Of a stretch of 64,000 nt of DNA, positions 1 to 8,421 are shown one piece after another. The translations under genes and the position numbers were made by a program. Source of the DNA: JAUILA01 sp964563925 (GTDB lineage: Bacteria; Bacteroidota; Bacteroidia; Cytophagales; Cyclobacteriaceae); contig CAZLZD010000007.1 in the NCBI GenBank assembly GCA_964563925.1, forward strand, positions 47,758-111,757. Direction: 5' to 3'. The notes under the pieces were generated by a model, which saw nothing but the letters and a program-made list of their open reading frames with translations, was not told the origin of the DNA and made no database searches. Each line of letters begins with the position of its first letter. Positions within the stretch are counted from its first letter, which is position 1.

Positions 1-278
1 AGGATATTTTCCAGGGACCCTATCAGGAGGTTCTAAATAAGAAGGTACGAAAGGCCTTTATGGACCGCAAAGGATTCGATTCTGAGGAAGAATTGTCCGA
101 CCAGGGGTATTCATTTAAGGAAGGCCAGTTCTTTACAGATAATTTTGGCGTTCTTCCGGACAGTATAGTGTTTTACTTCAACCAGTATGAGGTCGCATCC
201 TATGCGAAAGGGCCTTCCAGGCTCGCCATTCCCCTGGCATCACTCGATTCTGTTCTGAGGGTGAATTTCAAAAAGTAA
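1..278 (+). CDS. DUF3298-like protein, C-terminal part (5' end outside window)
   Basis: The frame is open from base 3 to the stop at 276-278, so the gene begins before the window; the in-frame ATG at 60 is internal. The visible 91 or so residues contain the pattern NFGVLPDSIVFYFNQYEVASY followed by a glycine/proline turn, typical of the end of the DUF3298/DUF4163 (RsiV-like) fold, in which a short strand pair is followed by an 'F.Y..YEIA.Y..G' motif. Members are usually extracytoplasmic, often lipoproteins; the N-terminus that would show this is missing. The gene faces sucD convergently with a 108-base gap in which I see no convincing terminator. Function unknown. Confidence 0.7.
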   Translation, partial: DIFQGPYQEVLNKKVRKAFMDRKGFDSEEELSDQGYSFKEGQFFTDNFGVLPDSIVFYFNQYEVASYAKGPSRLAIPLASLDSVLRVNFKK

Positions 279-386
279 GGTATCGTCAGGTATTCTCCTG
301 CCACTCACCACATTAATCTGATGCGGTTTATCATTACCACCGGAAAATGGTGCCAGGGTTCGGGTATGCCCCGTGTAATTTCTTTC

Positions 387-1259
387 CTACTTGAGTGCCC
401 TTGCCATGGTTTCTCCGATATCAGCAGGAGAATCCACCACATGAAGTCCGCATTCCTTCATGATCTTCATTTTGGCTTCCGCCGTATCATCTTCCCCGCC
501 GATGATAGCGCCGGCGTGCCCCATTCTCTTACCCTTCGGCGCGGTTTGTCCGGCGATAAATCCTACAACCGGCTTCGGATTGCCCTCAGATTGTATCCAG
601 CGTGCGGCTTCCGCTTCATACTGACCTCCAATTTCCCCGATCATTACAATTCCGTCGGTTTCGTCATCAGCCATCAGTAACTGTACGGCTTCTTTCGTGG
701 ATGTACCGATGATCGGATCCCCTCCGATACCAATCGCCGTGGAAATGCCTAACCCTGCTTTCACGACCTGGTCAGCGGCTTCGTAGGTGAGCGTACCCGA
801 TTTGGAGACAATCCCTACCTTGCCTTTCTTAAATACAAAGCCTGGCATAATGCCAACCTTGGCCTCACCGGGAGTGATCACACCCGGACAGTTTGGCCCG
901 ATCAGGGTAACATTCCGCTCCTTGATGTATTCCTTGGCGTAAAGCATGTCCTTAACCGGAATACCTTCGGTAATCGCAATGATCACCTTAATACCGGCAT
1001 CAGCCGCTTCCATGATTGCATCAGCCGCAAAGGCCGGGGGAACGAAGATGATGGATACATTGGCATCTGCCTTTTCCACAGCCTCGGCTACGGTATTGAA
1101 TACCGGACGGTCAAGGTGCGTTTGCCCTCCTTTACCGGGAGTCACCCCGCCCACTACATTCGTCCCGTATTCGATCATCTGCCCGGCATGGAAAGAACCT
1201 TCCGAACCAGTGAACCCCTGGACAATGACTTTGGAATTACTATCAACTAATACGCTCAT
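387..1259 (-). CDS. sucD: succinate--CoA ligase, alpha subunit
   Basis: 290 residues, the normal family length. SucD pairs with SucC to convert succinyl-CoA, ADP or GDP and phosphate to succinate, CoA and NTP in the TCA cycle (cytosol). The N-terminal CoA-binding Rossmann part carries GFTGSEGSFHAGQMI near residues 15-29 and GPNCPGVITPGEAKVGIMPG at 121-140. The phospho-accepting histidine is H248 in the GHAGAIIGG motif. sucC is not in the window, so the two subunits are not adjacent here, as is common in Bacteroidota. A canonical Bacteroidota promoter sits 20-50 bases upstream of the ATG. Confidence 0.97.
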   Translation of the reverse strand: MSVLVDSNSKVIVQGFTGSEGSFHAGQMIEYGTNVVGGVTPGKGGQTHLDRPVFNTVAEAVEKADANVSIIFVPPAFAADAIMEAADAGIKVIIAITEGIPVKDMLYAKEYIKERNVTLIGPNCPGVITPGEAKVGIMPGFVFKKGKVGIVSKSGTLTYEAADQVVKAGLGISTAIGIGGDPIIGTSTKEAVQLLMADDETDGIVMIGEIGGQYEAEAARWIQSEGNPKPVVGFIAGQTAPKGKRMGHAGAIIGGEDDTAEAKMKIMKECGLHVVDSPADIGETMARALK

Positions 1260-1281
1260 GGATGCTTGTTTAATTTTGGCA

Positions 1282-1312
1282 CAAAAATAGAATATTAGAC
1301 GGGTTTCACAAA
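1282..1312 (-). promoter_or_regulatory. sucD promoter
   Basis: On the minus strand TTTG (1312-1309), a 19-base spacer and TATTTTTG (1289-1282) match the Bacteroidota sigma-A consensus TTTG-N19-21-TAnnTTTG exactly. Transcription would start near 1275, about 16 bases before the sucD ATG. Confidence 0.75.
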
Positions 1313-1444
1313 GACCCCATTGAGATATTATGATGCCTTGAGAATATGGTCATATTCGTTCGTTAAATGTTCGTTTATGAACACTTTATTTTTACCTTAT
1401 TTATCTATCTTATTGATTATCAGTAGTTTAAATTTATGGTATAG

Positions 1445-1634
1445 CCCTTGCAAACGATAGATTGAAGATACAAAGGAACTTCAAGCGAAAAACTCGAAAC
1501 AACAACAACCAGCAATAACAACAACGCCCATGTGCAGGCGTGGTGAAATCCAGGTCAACAGAGTCACCAGAACGCGCGCTTTCATAGTTTAGGTTAAAAA
1601 AACCCTGTGGGATTAACCACAGGGTTCTTTTTTT
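1445..1634 (+). ncRNA. possible structured small RNA or leader ending in a terminator
   Basis: This covers most of the 397-base gap between sucD and sodA (1260-1656). On the plus strand an A/C-rich stretch (CAA/AAC triplets, about 1490-1525) is followed by two short stems, CGCC/GGCG and TGGTGA/TCACCA (about 1525-1570), and then a perfect terminator at 1601-1634. A 20-codon open frame (ATG near 1530, beginning MCRRGEIQ) ends just before the terminator and could be a leader peptide. No plus-strand gene follows, so an attenuator would be orphaned. No clear promoter is visible. A stand-alone sRNA is possible; so is simple sodA 3' sequence. Confidence 0.3.
1601..1634. terminator. bidirectional intrinsic terminator
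   Basis: Perfect 10-bp inverted repeat, AACCCTGTGG (1601-1610) and CCACAGGGTT (1617-1626), with a 6-base loop. It is followed by seven T on the plus strand (1628-1634) and preceded by a run of A at about 1595-1602, which gives a U-tract on the minus strand. It lies 23 bases after the sodA stop and would end sodA transcripts. It would also end any plus-strand RNA from the 1445-1600 region. Confidence 0.88.
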
Positions 1635-1656
1635 CCTTTATGTTATTGCAGGAAAC

Positions 1657-2262
1657 TTATTTATTCTTTGCGTAGCGGCTGGACACCTCATCCCAGTTGA
1701 CTACATTCCAGAATGCGGAAATATAATCAGGACGACGGTTCTGGTAATTCAAATAGTATGCATGCTCCCAGACATCCAGGCCAAGGATAGGCTTGCCTCC
1801 GCATCCTGCCTTCGGCATCAGCGGATTATCCTGATTGGGTGTGCTACATACTTCCAGTTTTCCGCCCGGATGCACGCAAAGCCATGCCCATCCTGAACCA
1901 AACTGTCCGGCCGCAGCATCCGAAAACTTCTTTTTGAAATTCTCAAAGGATCCGAACGCGCTGTCTATTGCTTCACCAAGCTCTCCGGACGGTTCTCCGC
2001 CCCCGCTGGGAGACATGATCTGCCAAAACAGGTCGTGGTTATAATATCCTCCGCCGTTATTCCGGATCGCGTTGTTATCGGTATGATTCGCCAATAATTC
2101 TTCAATGGATTTGCCTTCCATGTCGGTGCCCTCAATGGCGGCATTCAGTTTACTGGTATAGCCCGCATGATGTTTGCCGTGGTGTATCTCCATGGTGCGT
2201 GCATCAATATGCGGCTCCAATGCATCATGTGCATAGGGTAGATTAGGTAATTCAAAAGCCAT
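1657..2262 (-). CDS. sodA: superoxide dismutase, Fe/Mn family, Mn-type
   Basis: 201 residues. Dismutates superoxide to O2 and H2O2. The metal ligands are all present: H27 (MEIHHGKHH), H76 (YYNHDLFW), D163 and H167 (LDVWEHAYY). Q144 in STPNQDNPL is at the position of the outer-sphere Gln of Mn-SODs, so Mn (or cambialistic) use is more likely than strict Fe. There is no signal peptide, so it is cytosolic. It is followed 23 bases downstream by a strong bidirectional terminator, so it is probably monocistronic. A GGGACGA/TCGTCCC dyad lies in its leader or promoter region (2309-2336). Confidence 0.96.
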   Translation of the reverse strand: MAFELPNLPYAHDALEPHIDARTMEIHHGKHHAGYTSKLNAAIEGTDMEGKSIEELLANHTDNNAIRNNGGGYYNHDLFWQIMSPSGGGEPSGELGEAIDSAFGSFENFKKKFSDAAAGQFGSGWAWLCVHPGGKLEVCSTPNQDNPLMPKAGCGGKPILGLDVWEHAYYLNYQNRRPDYISAFWNVVNWDEVSSRYAKNK

Positions 2263-2308
2263 AATCTGATTGTGGTTTTATTTAAACAATTATTTCCCGT
2301 TAAGTACC

Positions 2309-2336
2309 GGGACGACTAAGTTACGAAAATCGTCCC
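2309..2336. promoter_or_regulatory. inverted repeat upstream of sodA
   Basis: Perfect 7-bp dyad GGGACGA (2309-2315) / TCGTCCC (2330-2336) with a 14-base centre, between the tadA stop and the sodA ATG. There is no T-run on the minus strand after it, so it is a poor terminator for tadA. The centre contains TAACTTAG on the minus strand, one mismatch from the -7 consensus, so it may be an operator over a sodA promoter. Weak support. Confidence 0.3.
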
Positions 2337-2349
2337 CATAAATGAACCC

Positions 2350-2802
2350 TCAGTATCCCTTTCTGAGCCGAAGGAAAAAGTCCCTGATCAGCTGCTCGGA
2401 TTCACCCCGAAGCGGACCCTGTTCTACTGTGGTCCTCGGATGAACAAGTGATTCATTGTAATGCCGATAGCCTCTCTTTTCATCCGGTGCGGCATATATG
2501 AGTCTTTTAAGCTGGGCCCAGAACATGGCTCCTGCACACATGGCGCAAGGCTCGAGGGTTACATATAGGGAACACTCGGTCAGGTATTTTGTTCCCAGAT
2601 TATTTGTGGCCGCCGTTACGGCAAGCATTTCTGCGTGGGCAGTGGGATCATTGAGCTTTTCAGTCTGGTTGTACCCCCGGGCAATCACCTTTCCTTCAGC
2701 CACCACCACGGCCCCCACCGGGATTTCTCCTTCCTCGTAGGCAATGTGCGCCAGCTTCATGGCCTCGTTCATAAAATACTCGTCGGTCAGTAATTCATTC
2801 AT
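2350..2802 (-). CDS. tadA: tRNA-specific adenosine deaminase
   Basis: 150 residues from the ATG at 2802. Deaminates A34 to inosine in the tRNA-Arg(ACG) wobble position. It has the cytidine/deoxycytidylate deaminase fold with zinc ligands H56, C86 and C89 and the catalytic E58 in the HAE and PCAMC motifs. An upstream in-frame ATG (2871) would add 23 residues lying wholly inside the preceding gene. The start at 2802 is preferred because it gives the normal N-terminus (MNELLTDEYFMNEAM) and an ATGA overlap with the upstream stop at 2799-2801. Co-transcribed with the small secreted protein upstream. Confidence 0.95.
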   Translation of the reverse strand: MNELLTDEYFMNEAMKLAHIAYEEGEIPVGAVVVAEGKVIARGYNQTEKLNDPTAHAEMLAVTAATNNLGTKYLTECSLYVTLEPCAMCAGAMFWAQLKRLIYAAPDEKRGYRHYNESLVHPRTTVEQGPLRGESEQLIRDFFLRLRKGY

Positions 2803-3347
2803 TTGAGCCTGACACTCTCCATGACCCTTCGGGCAAGGGGCTGGCAAGTCTCTTTCATGGACGACGGACACTGAACTGAAAACACCAGGGTTTTACCACC
2901 GCTGATCACATACTGGACATAATTGTATTTACGGATCGACTCACGGGTCTCCAGCGCATAGGTCTCTCCCTCGATTCGGGAATCAAACTCAAAGACGGCA
3001 AATCGCTTCCCGTCAATCTCTTCGATTGATTCACGGGTGAGGTTTACCCGGTCGTACAGGTTCATGATACTGGATTTGAAAAAAGAACTGGCCAGTTCAA
3101 TATCATCTTCCCCCCACTGGGTGGCGCTCTCCTTGACACTCACATCGATCAGCCTTTCGGAATTGGTGTAGGCTCCGATGGGATTGCGAACCGACGGGTA
3201 GCGTTGTGCGATATCCTCCGGGGTCATGGCAAAAAAGTCACGGGGCAATTCGAGGGTGATCTGGTCGTTGACCTTTGTCTTGTTCCATTTTGCCTCCTGC
3301 GCCATAGGAAGTAAAACGAGCAGTACACCTATAAAAAATTTAGTCAT
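2799..3347 (-). CDS. small exported protein of unknown function
   Basis: 182 residues. The N-terminus (MTKFFIGVLLVLLPMAQEA) looks like a signal peptide, so it is probably periplasmic. The rest is a mixed alpha/beta domain with a pattern like the PsbP/DUF1795 superfamily: an 'I.LELP..F' strand early and a closing 'VFSVQCP...K' strand followed by a helix. I cannot assign it to a named family with confidence. It is coupled to tadA by an ATGA overlap, but this probably reflects operon packing and not a shared task. It has a canonical promoter at 3384-3416 that interleaves with the aspS promoter. Confidence 0.8.
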   Translation of the reverse strand: MTKFFIGVLLVLLPMAQEAKWNKTKVNDQITLELPRDFFAMTPEDIAQRYPSVRNPIGAYTNSERLIDVSVKESATQWGEDDIELASSFFKSSIMNLYDRVNLTRESIEEIDGKRFAVFEFDSRIEGETYALETRESIRKYNYVQYVISGGKTLVFSVQCPSSMKETCQPLARRVMESVRLK

Positions 3348-3375
3348 GGGTGATTTCTAAAATTCTCAACATTCA

Positions 3376-3406
3376 TTTTCAGGCAAAATTAATACCATTA
3401 ACTTTG
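3376..3406 (+). promoter_or_regulatory. aspS promoter
   Basis: TAACTTTG (3399-3406) matches the -7 consensus. The -33 site is TTTT (3376-3379, one mismatch) with a 19-base spacer. Predicted start near 3413, 21 bases before the aspS ATG at 3434. This start site argues against the upstream in-frame ATG at 3350. Confidence 0.65.
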
Positions 3407-3416
3407 CCCCCTCAAA
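3384..3416 (-). promoter_or_regulatory. promoter for the exported protein-tadA operon
   Basis: On the minus strand TTTG (3416-3413), a 21-base spacer and TAATTTTG (3391-3384) match TTTG-N19-21-TAnnTTTG exactly. Predicted start near 3377, about 30 bases before the ATG at 3347. It shares its spacer with the oppositely directed aspS promoter. Confidence 0.7.
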
Positions 3417-3433
3417 AATATAAAAATAATGCC

Positions 3434-5194
3434 ATGCTGAGATCACACACGTGCGGAGAATTACGAATTACGGATGTCGACCAGGAAGTTACCCTTACCG
3501 GGTGGGTCCAGAAGGTCCGTGATAAGGGCAGTGTGATCTGGGTTGACCTTCGTGACCGCACCGGTATTACCCAGCTGATCTTTGAAGAAGGGAGTACCGA
3601 TGAAAGCCTGATGAAAAAGGCCGCCAAACTGGGCCGGGAATACGTAATCCGGGCCTCGGGTACTGTCCTGGAACGCCACAGTAAAAATGACAAGATCCCT
3701 ACCGGTGACATCGAAATAAAAGTCACTGCGATGGAAATCCTGAATGCTGCCAAGACCCCTCCCTTCACCATTGAAGATGAAACCGACGGCGGTGAAGACC
3801 TGAGAATGAAATACCGCTACCTGGATATTCGCAGGAATGTGGTCCGCGAGAAGCTGGAACTACGTCACCGTATGCTCCGGGAAACACGCAAATACCTCGA
3901 CGGGCAACATTTTACCGAAGTAGAAACTCCGGTACTGATCAAATCCACGCCGGAGGGTGCGCGCGACTTTGTCGTGCCTTCACGGCTGAACCCGGGCCAG
4001 TTCTACGCCCTTCCCCAGTCACCCCAGACGTTCAAACAGTTGCTGATGGTGGCCGGGATCGACCGTTATTATCAGATTGTAAAATGTTTCAGAGATGAGG
4101 ATTTCCGCGCCGACCGGCAGCCTGAATTTACCCAGATTGACTGTGAAATGTCGTTTGTGGAAAGGGAAGATGTCCTGCAGATGTTTGAAGGCCTGATCAA
4201 ACACCTCTTCCGGGAAGTTCGCGGTGTGGAAATCGATGAGGTCACACGGATGTCCTACCAGGATGCCATGAAGCTTTACGGGTCAGATAAACCCGACCTG
4301 CGCTTTGGCATGCAATTCCATGAGCTGAATGATCTTGCCCAGGGCAAGGGGTTTAATGTCTTTGATTCCGCCCAACTTGTGGTGGGTATCAACGCCCCGG
4401 GATGTGCCGACTATTCGCGCAAGCAGCTGGATGCCCTCACCGATTATGTGAAGCGACCCCAGATCGGCGCCAAAGGCCTGGTGTATGTCAAATGCAATGA
4501 GGATGGCACCTTCAAATCATCGGTAGACAAATTCTACAGCCAGGAAGACCTGGCGGCCTGGGCGTCTGAGATGAATGCACAGCCCGGAGACCTGCTGCTG
4601 GTGCTGAGCGGTGAAACCGGTCCTACCAGGAAGGCGATGAACGAACTACGCCTTCACATGGGAAATGAGCTGGGCTTACGGGACAAAAATACCTTCAAGG
4701 TTCTCTGGGTCCTGGATTTTCCGTTGCTGGAATGGGACGAGGAAACTAACCGCTATCACGCCATGCACCACCCTTTCACCAGTCCCCGGCTGGAAGACCG
4801 GGAACTGCTGGTCTCCGACCCTGGGGCAGCCCGGGCCAATGCCTATGACCTTGTTATCAACGGAATGGAAGCAGGCGGCGGCTCAATCCGGATTCATGAC
4901 CGTGCCCTGCAAAAGGAAATGTTTACGCTGCTGGGTTTCTCGGAGAATGAGGCGCAGGAACAATTTGGGTTCCTGATGGATGCGTTCGAATACGGGGCTC
5001 CTCCCCACGGAGGTGTGGCCTTCGGATTTGACCGGCTCTGTGCCCTGTTCGGCGGATCGGATTCCATCCGTGACTACATAGCGTTCCCTAAAAATAATGC
5101 CGGACGTGACATAATGATTGACACGCCCAGCCTTATTTCAGAGGAGCAGTTGACTGAGCTCGGACTTAACCTGTCCCCGGCTAAAGACGTTTAA
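3434..5194 (+). CDS. aspS: aspartate--tRNA ligase
   Basis: 586 residues from the ATG at 3434; an in-frame ATG at 3350 lies upstream of the predicted transcription start and adds a non-homologous leader. Charges tRNA-Asp. Domain order is bacterial: N-terminal OB-fold anticodon-binding domain (about 1-105), class II catalytic core with motif 2 (FRDEDF...EFTQID, 219-236) and motif 3 (GGVAFGFDRL, 526-535), interrupted by the GAD insertion (about 290-420). The last 14 bases overlap the end of the convergent CoA-transferase gene. Confidence 0.97.
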   Translation: MLRSHTCGELRITDVDQEVTLTGWVQKVRDKGSVIWVDLRDRTGITQLIFEEGSTDESLMKKAAKLGREYVIRASGTVLERHSKNDKIPTGDIEIKVTAMEILNAAKTPPFTIEDETDGGEDLRMKYRYLDIRRNVVREKLELRHRMLRETRKYLDGQHFTEVETPVLIKSTPEGARDFVVPSRLNPGQFYALPQSPQTFKQLLMVAGIDRYYQIVKCFRDEDFRADRQPEFTQIDCEMSFVEREDVLQMFEGLIKHLFREVRGVEIDEVTRMSYQDAMKLYGSDKPDLRFGMQFHELNDLAQGKGFNVFDSAQLVVGINAPGCADYSRKQLDALTDYVKRPQIGAKGLVYVKCNEDGTFKSSVDKFYSQEDLAAWASEMNAQPGDLLLVLSGETGPTRKAMNELRLHMGNELGLRDKNTFKVLWVLDFPLLEWDEETNRYHAMHHPFTSPRLEDRELLVSDPGAARANAYDLVINGMEAGGGSIRIHDRALQKEMFTLLGFSENEAQEQFGFLMDAFEYGAPPHGGVAFGFDRLCALFGGSDSIRDYIAFPKNNAGRDIMIDTPSLISEEQLTELGLNLSPAKDV

Positions 5195-6476
5195 ACCGTT
5201 CGAAAGCCTCTTTCTCCAGCTCCTCTCTCACCGAGGGATGGGAAATCTCAATCATAGCCCTGGCCCGCTGCCGTAAATTCATGCCATACAGATTGGCAAT
5301 ACCAAATTCTGTCACGATATAATGGACGTGTGCCCTGGTGGTTGTCACACTGGCCCCGGGCTTCAGGTAGGGAACGATCCGGGTAACATTCTTCCGCGTA
5401 ATGGACGGCAACGCAATGATCGCCTTGCCCCCTTCAGAAAGTGAGGCGCCTCGAATGAAATCCATTTGTCCGCCCACCCCTGAATACTGCCGGGTTCCGA
5501 TGGAATCCGCACACACCTGGCCCGTGAGATCCACCTCGATGGCACTGTTGATGGCCGTAACCTTGGGGTTCTTACGAATCACCGCGGTATCATTCGTGTA
5601 GGAGGCTGTTTTCATCTGGATCATGGGATTGTCATCCACGAAATCGTAAAACTCTGCATCCCCCATGGCGAAGCAAGCCACAATCTTTCCCGGGTTGGTA
5701 AACATATTCTCGCCGGTAATCACCCCTTTTTTAATGAGAGGTATAACCCCATTGGTAAACATCTCGGTATGAATCCCGAGCCGGCGCCGGTCATGGAGCT
5801 GCGCCAGCACTGCATTGGGAATTCCGCCAATGCCCATCTGCAACGCCGCCCCGTCGTCAACCAGCTCGGAAACATACCGCCCGATCCGCTGCTCCTGCTC
5901 GGTCACTTGCTGGGTCTCGTACATACCCACCGGATGGTCAGTTTCGACCGCAAAGTCAATCTGTTTGACCGAAATAATACTGTCCCCGAAGGTGCGTGGT
6001 ACCTGCGGATTCACCTCTGCGATCACAAGGTCTGCCTGTTTGATGGCGGGAAGCGTGATATCCACGGAGGTACCCAGCGAACACATTCCGTGCTTGTCCG
6101 GAGGTGACACCTGCACCAGGGCCACATTAATGGGAAGTATTTTACGATTGAACAGCTGATGGATCTCACTGAGGAAGATAGGAATATAATCACCCCACCC
6201 TTCTTCCACCGCTTGGCGAACATTTCCGCCCAGGAAAAAGCTGTTCAGGCGAAAACTGTTCCGGCAATGCTCTGCCGTATACGGAGCTTCGCCCTCGGTG
6301 TGGAGATGTACGATCTCCACATTGCGAAGGTCGTTGGCCCGCTCCACCATCTTTTCAACCAGGACATGTGGCGTCATTGCCGCTCCCTGTATAAAAACGC
6401 GGTGGTTCGATCCTATGTATTTGACCGCTTCTTCCGCAGATAACTTATGGAAGGCGTGTCTGAAGAAATTAGTCAT
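5181..6476 (-). CDS. acetyl-CoA hydrolase/transferase family protein (acyl-CoA:carboxylate CoA-transferase)
   Basis: 431 residues, full length for the 4-hydroxybutyrate/acetate CoA-transferase type. Such enzymes move CoA between short acyl-CoAs and carboxylates through a glutamyl-CoA thioester. The oxyanion-type loop GIGGIPNAVL (215-224) and the likely catalytic glutamate E238 (HTEMFTNG) are present, with two tandem CoA-transferase halves. The substrate cannot be read from the sequence; acetate/succinate or 4-hydroxybutyrate are the usual choices. It is coupled by ATGA to the YceI-like gene upstream and ends 14 bases inside the convergent aspS. No signal peptide: cytosolic, unlike its operon neighbours. 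Confidence 0.88.
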   Translation of the reverse strand: MTNFFRHAFHKLSAEEAVKYIGSNHRVFIQGAAMTPHVLVEKMVERANDLRNVEIVHLHTEGEAPYTAEHCRNSFRLNSFFLGGNVRQAVEEGWGDYIPIFLSEIHQLFNRKILPINVALVQVSPPDKHGMCSLGTSVDITLPAIKQADLVIAEVNPQVPRTFGDSIISVKQIDFAVETDHPVGMYETQQVTEQEQRIGRYVSELVDDGAALQMGIGGIPNAVLAQLHDRRRLGIHTEMFTNGVIPLIKKGVITGENMFTNPGKIVACFAMGDAEFYDFVDDNPMIQMKTASYTNDTAVIRKNPKVTAINSAIEVDLTGQVCADSIGTRQYSGVGGQMDFIRGASLSEGGKAIIALPSITRKNVTRIVPYLKPGASVTTTRAHVHYIVTEFGIANLYGMNLRQRARAMIEISHPSVREELEKEAFERFKRL

Positions 6477-7045
6477 CGTATTTGCTTGATTCGTAGTGTA
6501 AATTGTATGTTCAGCTCTTCTTTCACCTTTACCATACCCATGAACTTCACCGGAGGTTCCAGGTCAAACTCCCCGAACCGGACCTTCCTTTCACCGACCC
6601 CGGTGATCGAATCCGAGTCCCGCTTTATGGTGAACGGAATCCGGTAACGCTGTGAGCTCCCCGCCAGCCGGATGGTGACATCCGCTACTTTTGATGCGCC
6701 TGTGGTATGCACCGCATGGAGAATTATCTTCAGGTCCGGATTATTCTCCGCATCCAGTATCTCCTGAAAATCCTTCGTCATGATCTTATGGCCGCAGTCA
6801 AACCGGGCGACCGGGATGACCAACTCGGCATCCTGAAAACGCACCTCGTCTCCGTCGGTATACAATTCAACCTCCTTCAATCCGGGAGAAGGATAGGTCT
6901 GCCGGCAGGTAAAGTTGTTTATGTTTGTTTTCCCGTGGATCTCCAGGGTACTTTCCTGGCGGACCAGCACCTGCATTGTATCCTGGCTGAGCGCCCGGGA
7001 GAACTGGAAAACCAGGCTCATAAGGATAAAACAGTACCGTACCAT
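6473..7045 (-). CDS. YceI-like exported protein (second copy)
   Basis: 190 residues with a signal peptide ending near residue 21 (ALSQ). The pattern (EIHGKTNINNFTC, the VADVTIRLAG strand, RKVRFGEFDLEPP near the C-terminus) fits the YceI lipocalin-like barrel, which in known members binds polyisoprenoids or other amphiphiles. It is more divergent than the copy at 8418-8990 and contains two cysteines (FTC, FDC) absent there. It follows the porin after an 83-base gap containing a hairpin, and is coupled by ATGA to the CoA-transferase. Probably periplasmic; ligand unknown. Confidence 0.75.
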   Translation of the reverse strand: MVRYCFILMSLVFQFSRALSQDTMQVLVRQESTLEIHGKTNINNFTCRQTYPSPGLKEVELYTDGDEVRFQDAELVIPVARFDCGHKIMTKDFQEILDAENNPDLKIILHAVHTTGASKVADVTIRLAGSSQRYRIPFTIKRDSDSITGVGERKVRFGEFDLEPPVKFMGMVKVKEELNIQFTLRIKQIR

Positions 7046-7078
7046 GGGAATAAATTAGTAAATTCTACGCTACACGCG

Positions 7079-7105
7079 AAAGGCCGGGAATATTACCCGG
7101 CCTTT
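7079..7105 (-). terminator. strong hairpin after the porin gene
   Basis: Perfect 10-bp inverted repeat AAAGGCCGGG (7079-7088) / CCCGGCCTTT (7096-7105) with a 7-base loop, 24 bases after the porin stop. No long T-run follows on the minus strand, so it may be a partial terminator or an mRNA-stabilising hairpin that lowers expression of the two genes that follow. Confidence 0.55.
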
Positions 7106-7128
7106 CCAGTATTTCAGACTTTCATTGT

Positions 7129-8421
7129 TTAGAAACCGATGACTGCCTCAATCACGATTCCGTCAAACTGTCCGTCATCATATTTGGTTCCTGCAAAACC
7201 GGCACCTTCGTTTGTCTGATTTACGTACTCAATTTTGGTGAGTATGTTCTTGGTCAGGTACCATCCGCCACCGATATTGAGACGGTTGATTTTGATTTCA
7301 GGGTCACCTTCATTTCTTTCTCCGGATACTGTATTGTACCGACCACCTATGTAAAGCTGGTCACTGGTCCCGAAGCGGTAGAGTACCTCGCCCATGAACT
7401 GGTCGAAAGAACCGTTACCCTGATCGTCACTGTTACCTATGTTTTCGTACAAGGCCCGTACTTCAAGTCCGCCGGCCTGCAGGAAGGGTGCCACCTGGAA
7501 GGCAGTCATCTGACGGAAGCGGGGGTTAAAGCGGGGCTCGAAATCAGAACCGCCATCGTCAACTTCCCAATATACTCCGTAGTAACGTCCTCCGCCACGG
7601 TCGCCACCGTACAGGTAGGTACCTGTGGATTCACCGTTGTTGGTATACCATGAGCCGGTGATACGGAAACGAAGGTCATCGTTGAATTGCTTGTCAAATC
7701 CGAGTTTTCCGTAAAAAGACACCTTGTTATCTGTGTTGTCATTGACAAGCACACTCTGGTTCAGTTTACCGTTGGAGATACCGAGTACCGCAATGAAATC
7801 GCCGGGCAGCAAGGTGAGTTCTCCGAACGCCTCTGTGGTAAAGGAGTCCATGATCAGGTTTCCTACAAACGGGTTGTAAATGGCCCGGGCATTGTCGGTG
7901 CGACGGAAATGCCAGTCACCGTAGTTGATCTCGTCCAGACCGATAGTAAGACGGGCGACTTCCATGATCCCTGAGGCAAAACCCGGTTTGATGAAATCAA
8001 GTTTATCAATTTGCAGATAACCGCCCTTCACCCAGGATTCCTCATGGTGGCGTGCAGAAAGATAGGTCCGCAGGTGCATACGCAAACCGTCAGCCAGCTG
8101 TACGTCCAGGTTAAGGTTGGCTGTGGGCAGGTTAAAATTGGATCCCAGTTCATTCAGCGTATTGGAGTTGCTTTCCTGGTCCAGCGCCTGGAACTGCATG
8201 GCGAAATCACCACCTACCCGGACCTTAATTTTACCGTCCCATCCGACGGTATCTTCTTTGGATGGTTCGTAAACATTCAGTCCCCGCGTATCATTGTAGC
8301 GGTAGTACTGTAAACTACGGTTGAATTGCGCGACCGCAGAGCTGGCTACCATGGCCAGCATGACCATCATGAGGGGTACGGCATAGAGTCTCATGGTCCG
8401 ATGTTTAACTAAGTTTTTCAT
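7129..8421 (-). CDS. outer-membrane porin-like beta-barrel protein
   Basis: 430 residues. A signal peptide (to about residue 31, SSAVAQ) is followed by alternating amphipathic strands rich in Tyr, Gly and Asn, and the chain ends in phenylalanine (EAVIGF), the usual BAM recognition signature. It resembles the phosphate-selective porin O/P-like proteins of Bacteroidota but has no substrate-defining motif I can read. It lies between two YceI genes: its start overlaps the upstream YceI stop by ATGA, and a hairpin follows it. The context suggests uptake or export of a small hydrophobic or carboxylic compound, which is inference only. Confidence 0.82.
   Translation of the reverse strand: MKNLVKHRTMRLYAVPLMMVMLAMVASSAVAQFNRSLQYYRYNDTRGLNVYEPSKEDTVGWDGKIKVRVGGDFAMQFQALDQESNSNTLNELGSNFNLPTANLNLDVQLADGLRMHLRTYLSARHHEESWVKGGYLQIDKLDFIKPGFASGIMEVARLTIGLDEINYGDWHFRRTDNARAIYNPFVGNLIMDSFTTEAFGELTLLPGDFIAVLGISNGKLNQSVLVNDNTDNKVSFYGKLGFDKQFNDDLRFRITGSWYTNNGESTGTYLYGGDRGGGRYYGVYWEVDDGGSDFEPRFNPRFRQMTAFQVAPFLQAGGLEVRALYENIGNSDDQGNGSFDQFMGEVLYRFGTSDQLYIGGRYNTVSGERNEGDPEIKINRLNIGGGWYLTKNILTKIEYVNQTNEGAGFAGTKYDDGQFDGIVIEAVIGF

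Noticed and set aside
1601..1634. Terminator read as part of a threonine/isoleucine attenuator
   Set aside because: The leader-like frame is on the plus strand but the next gene there is antisense (sodA), so there is no operon to attenuate. Kept only as a low-confidence ncRNA.
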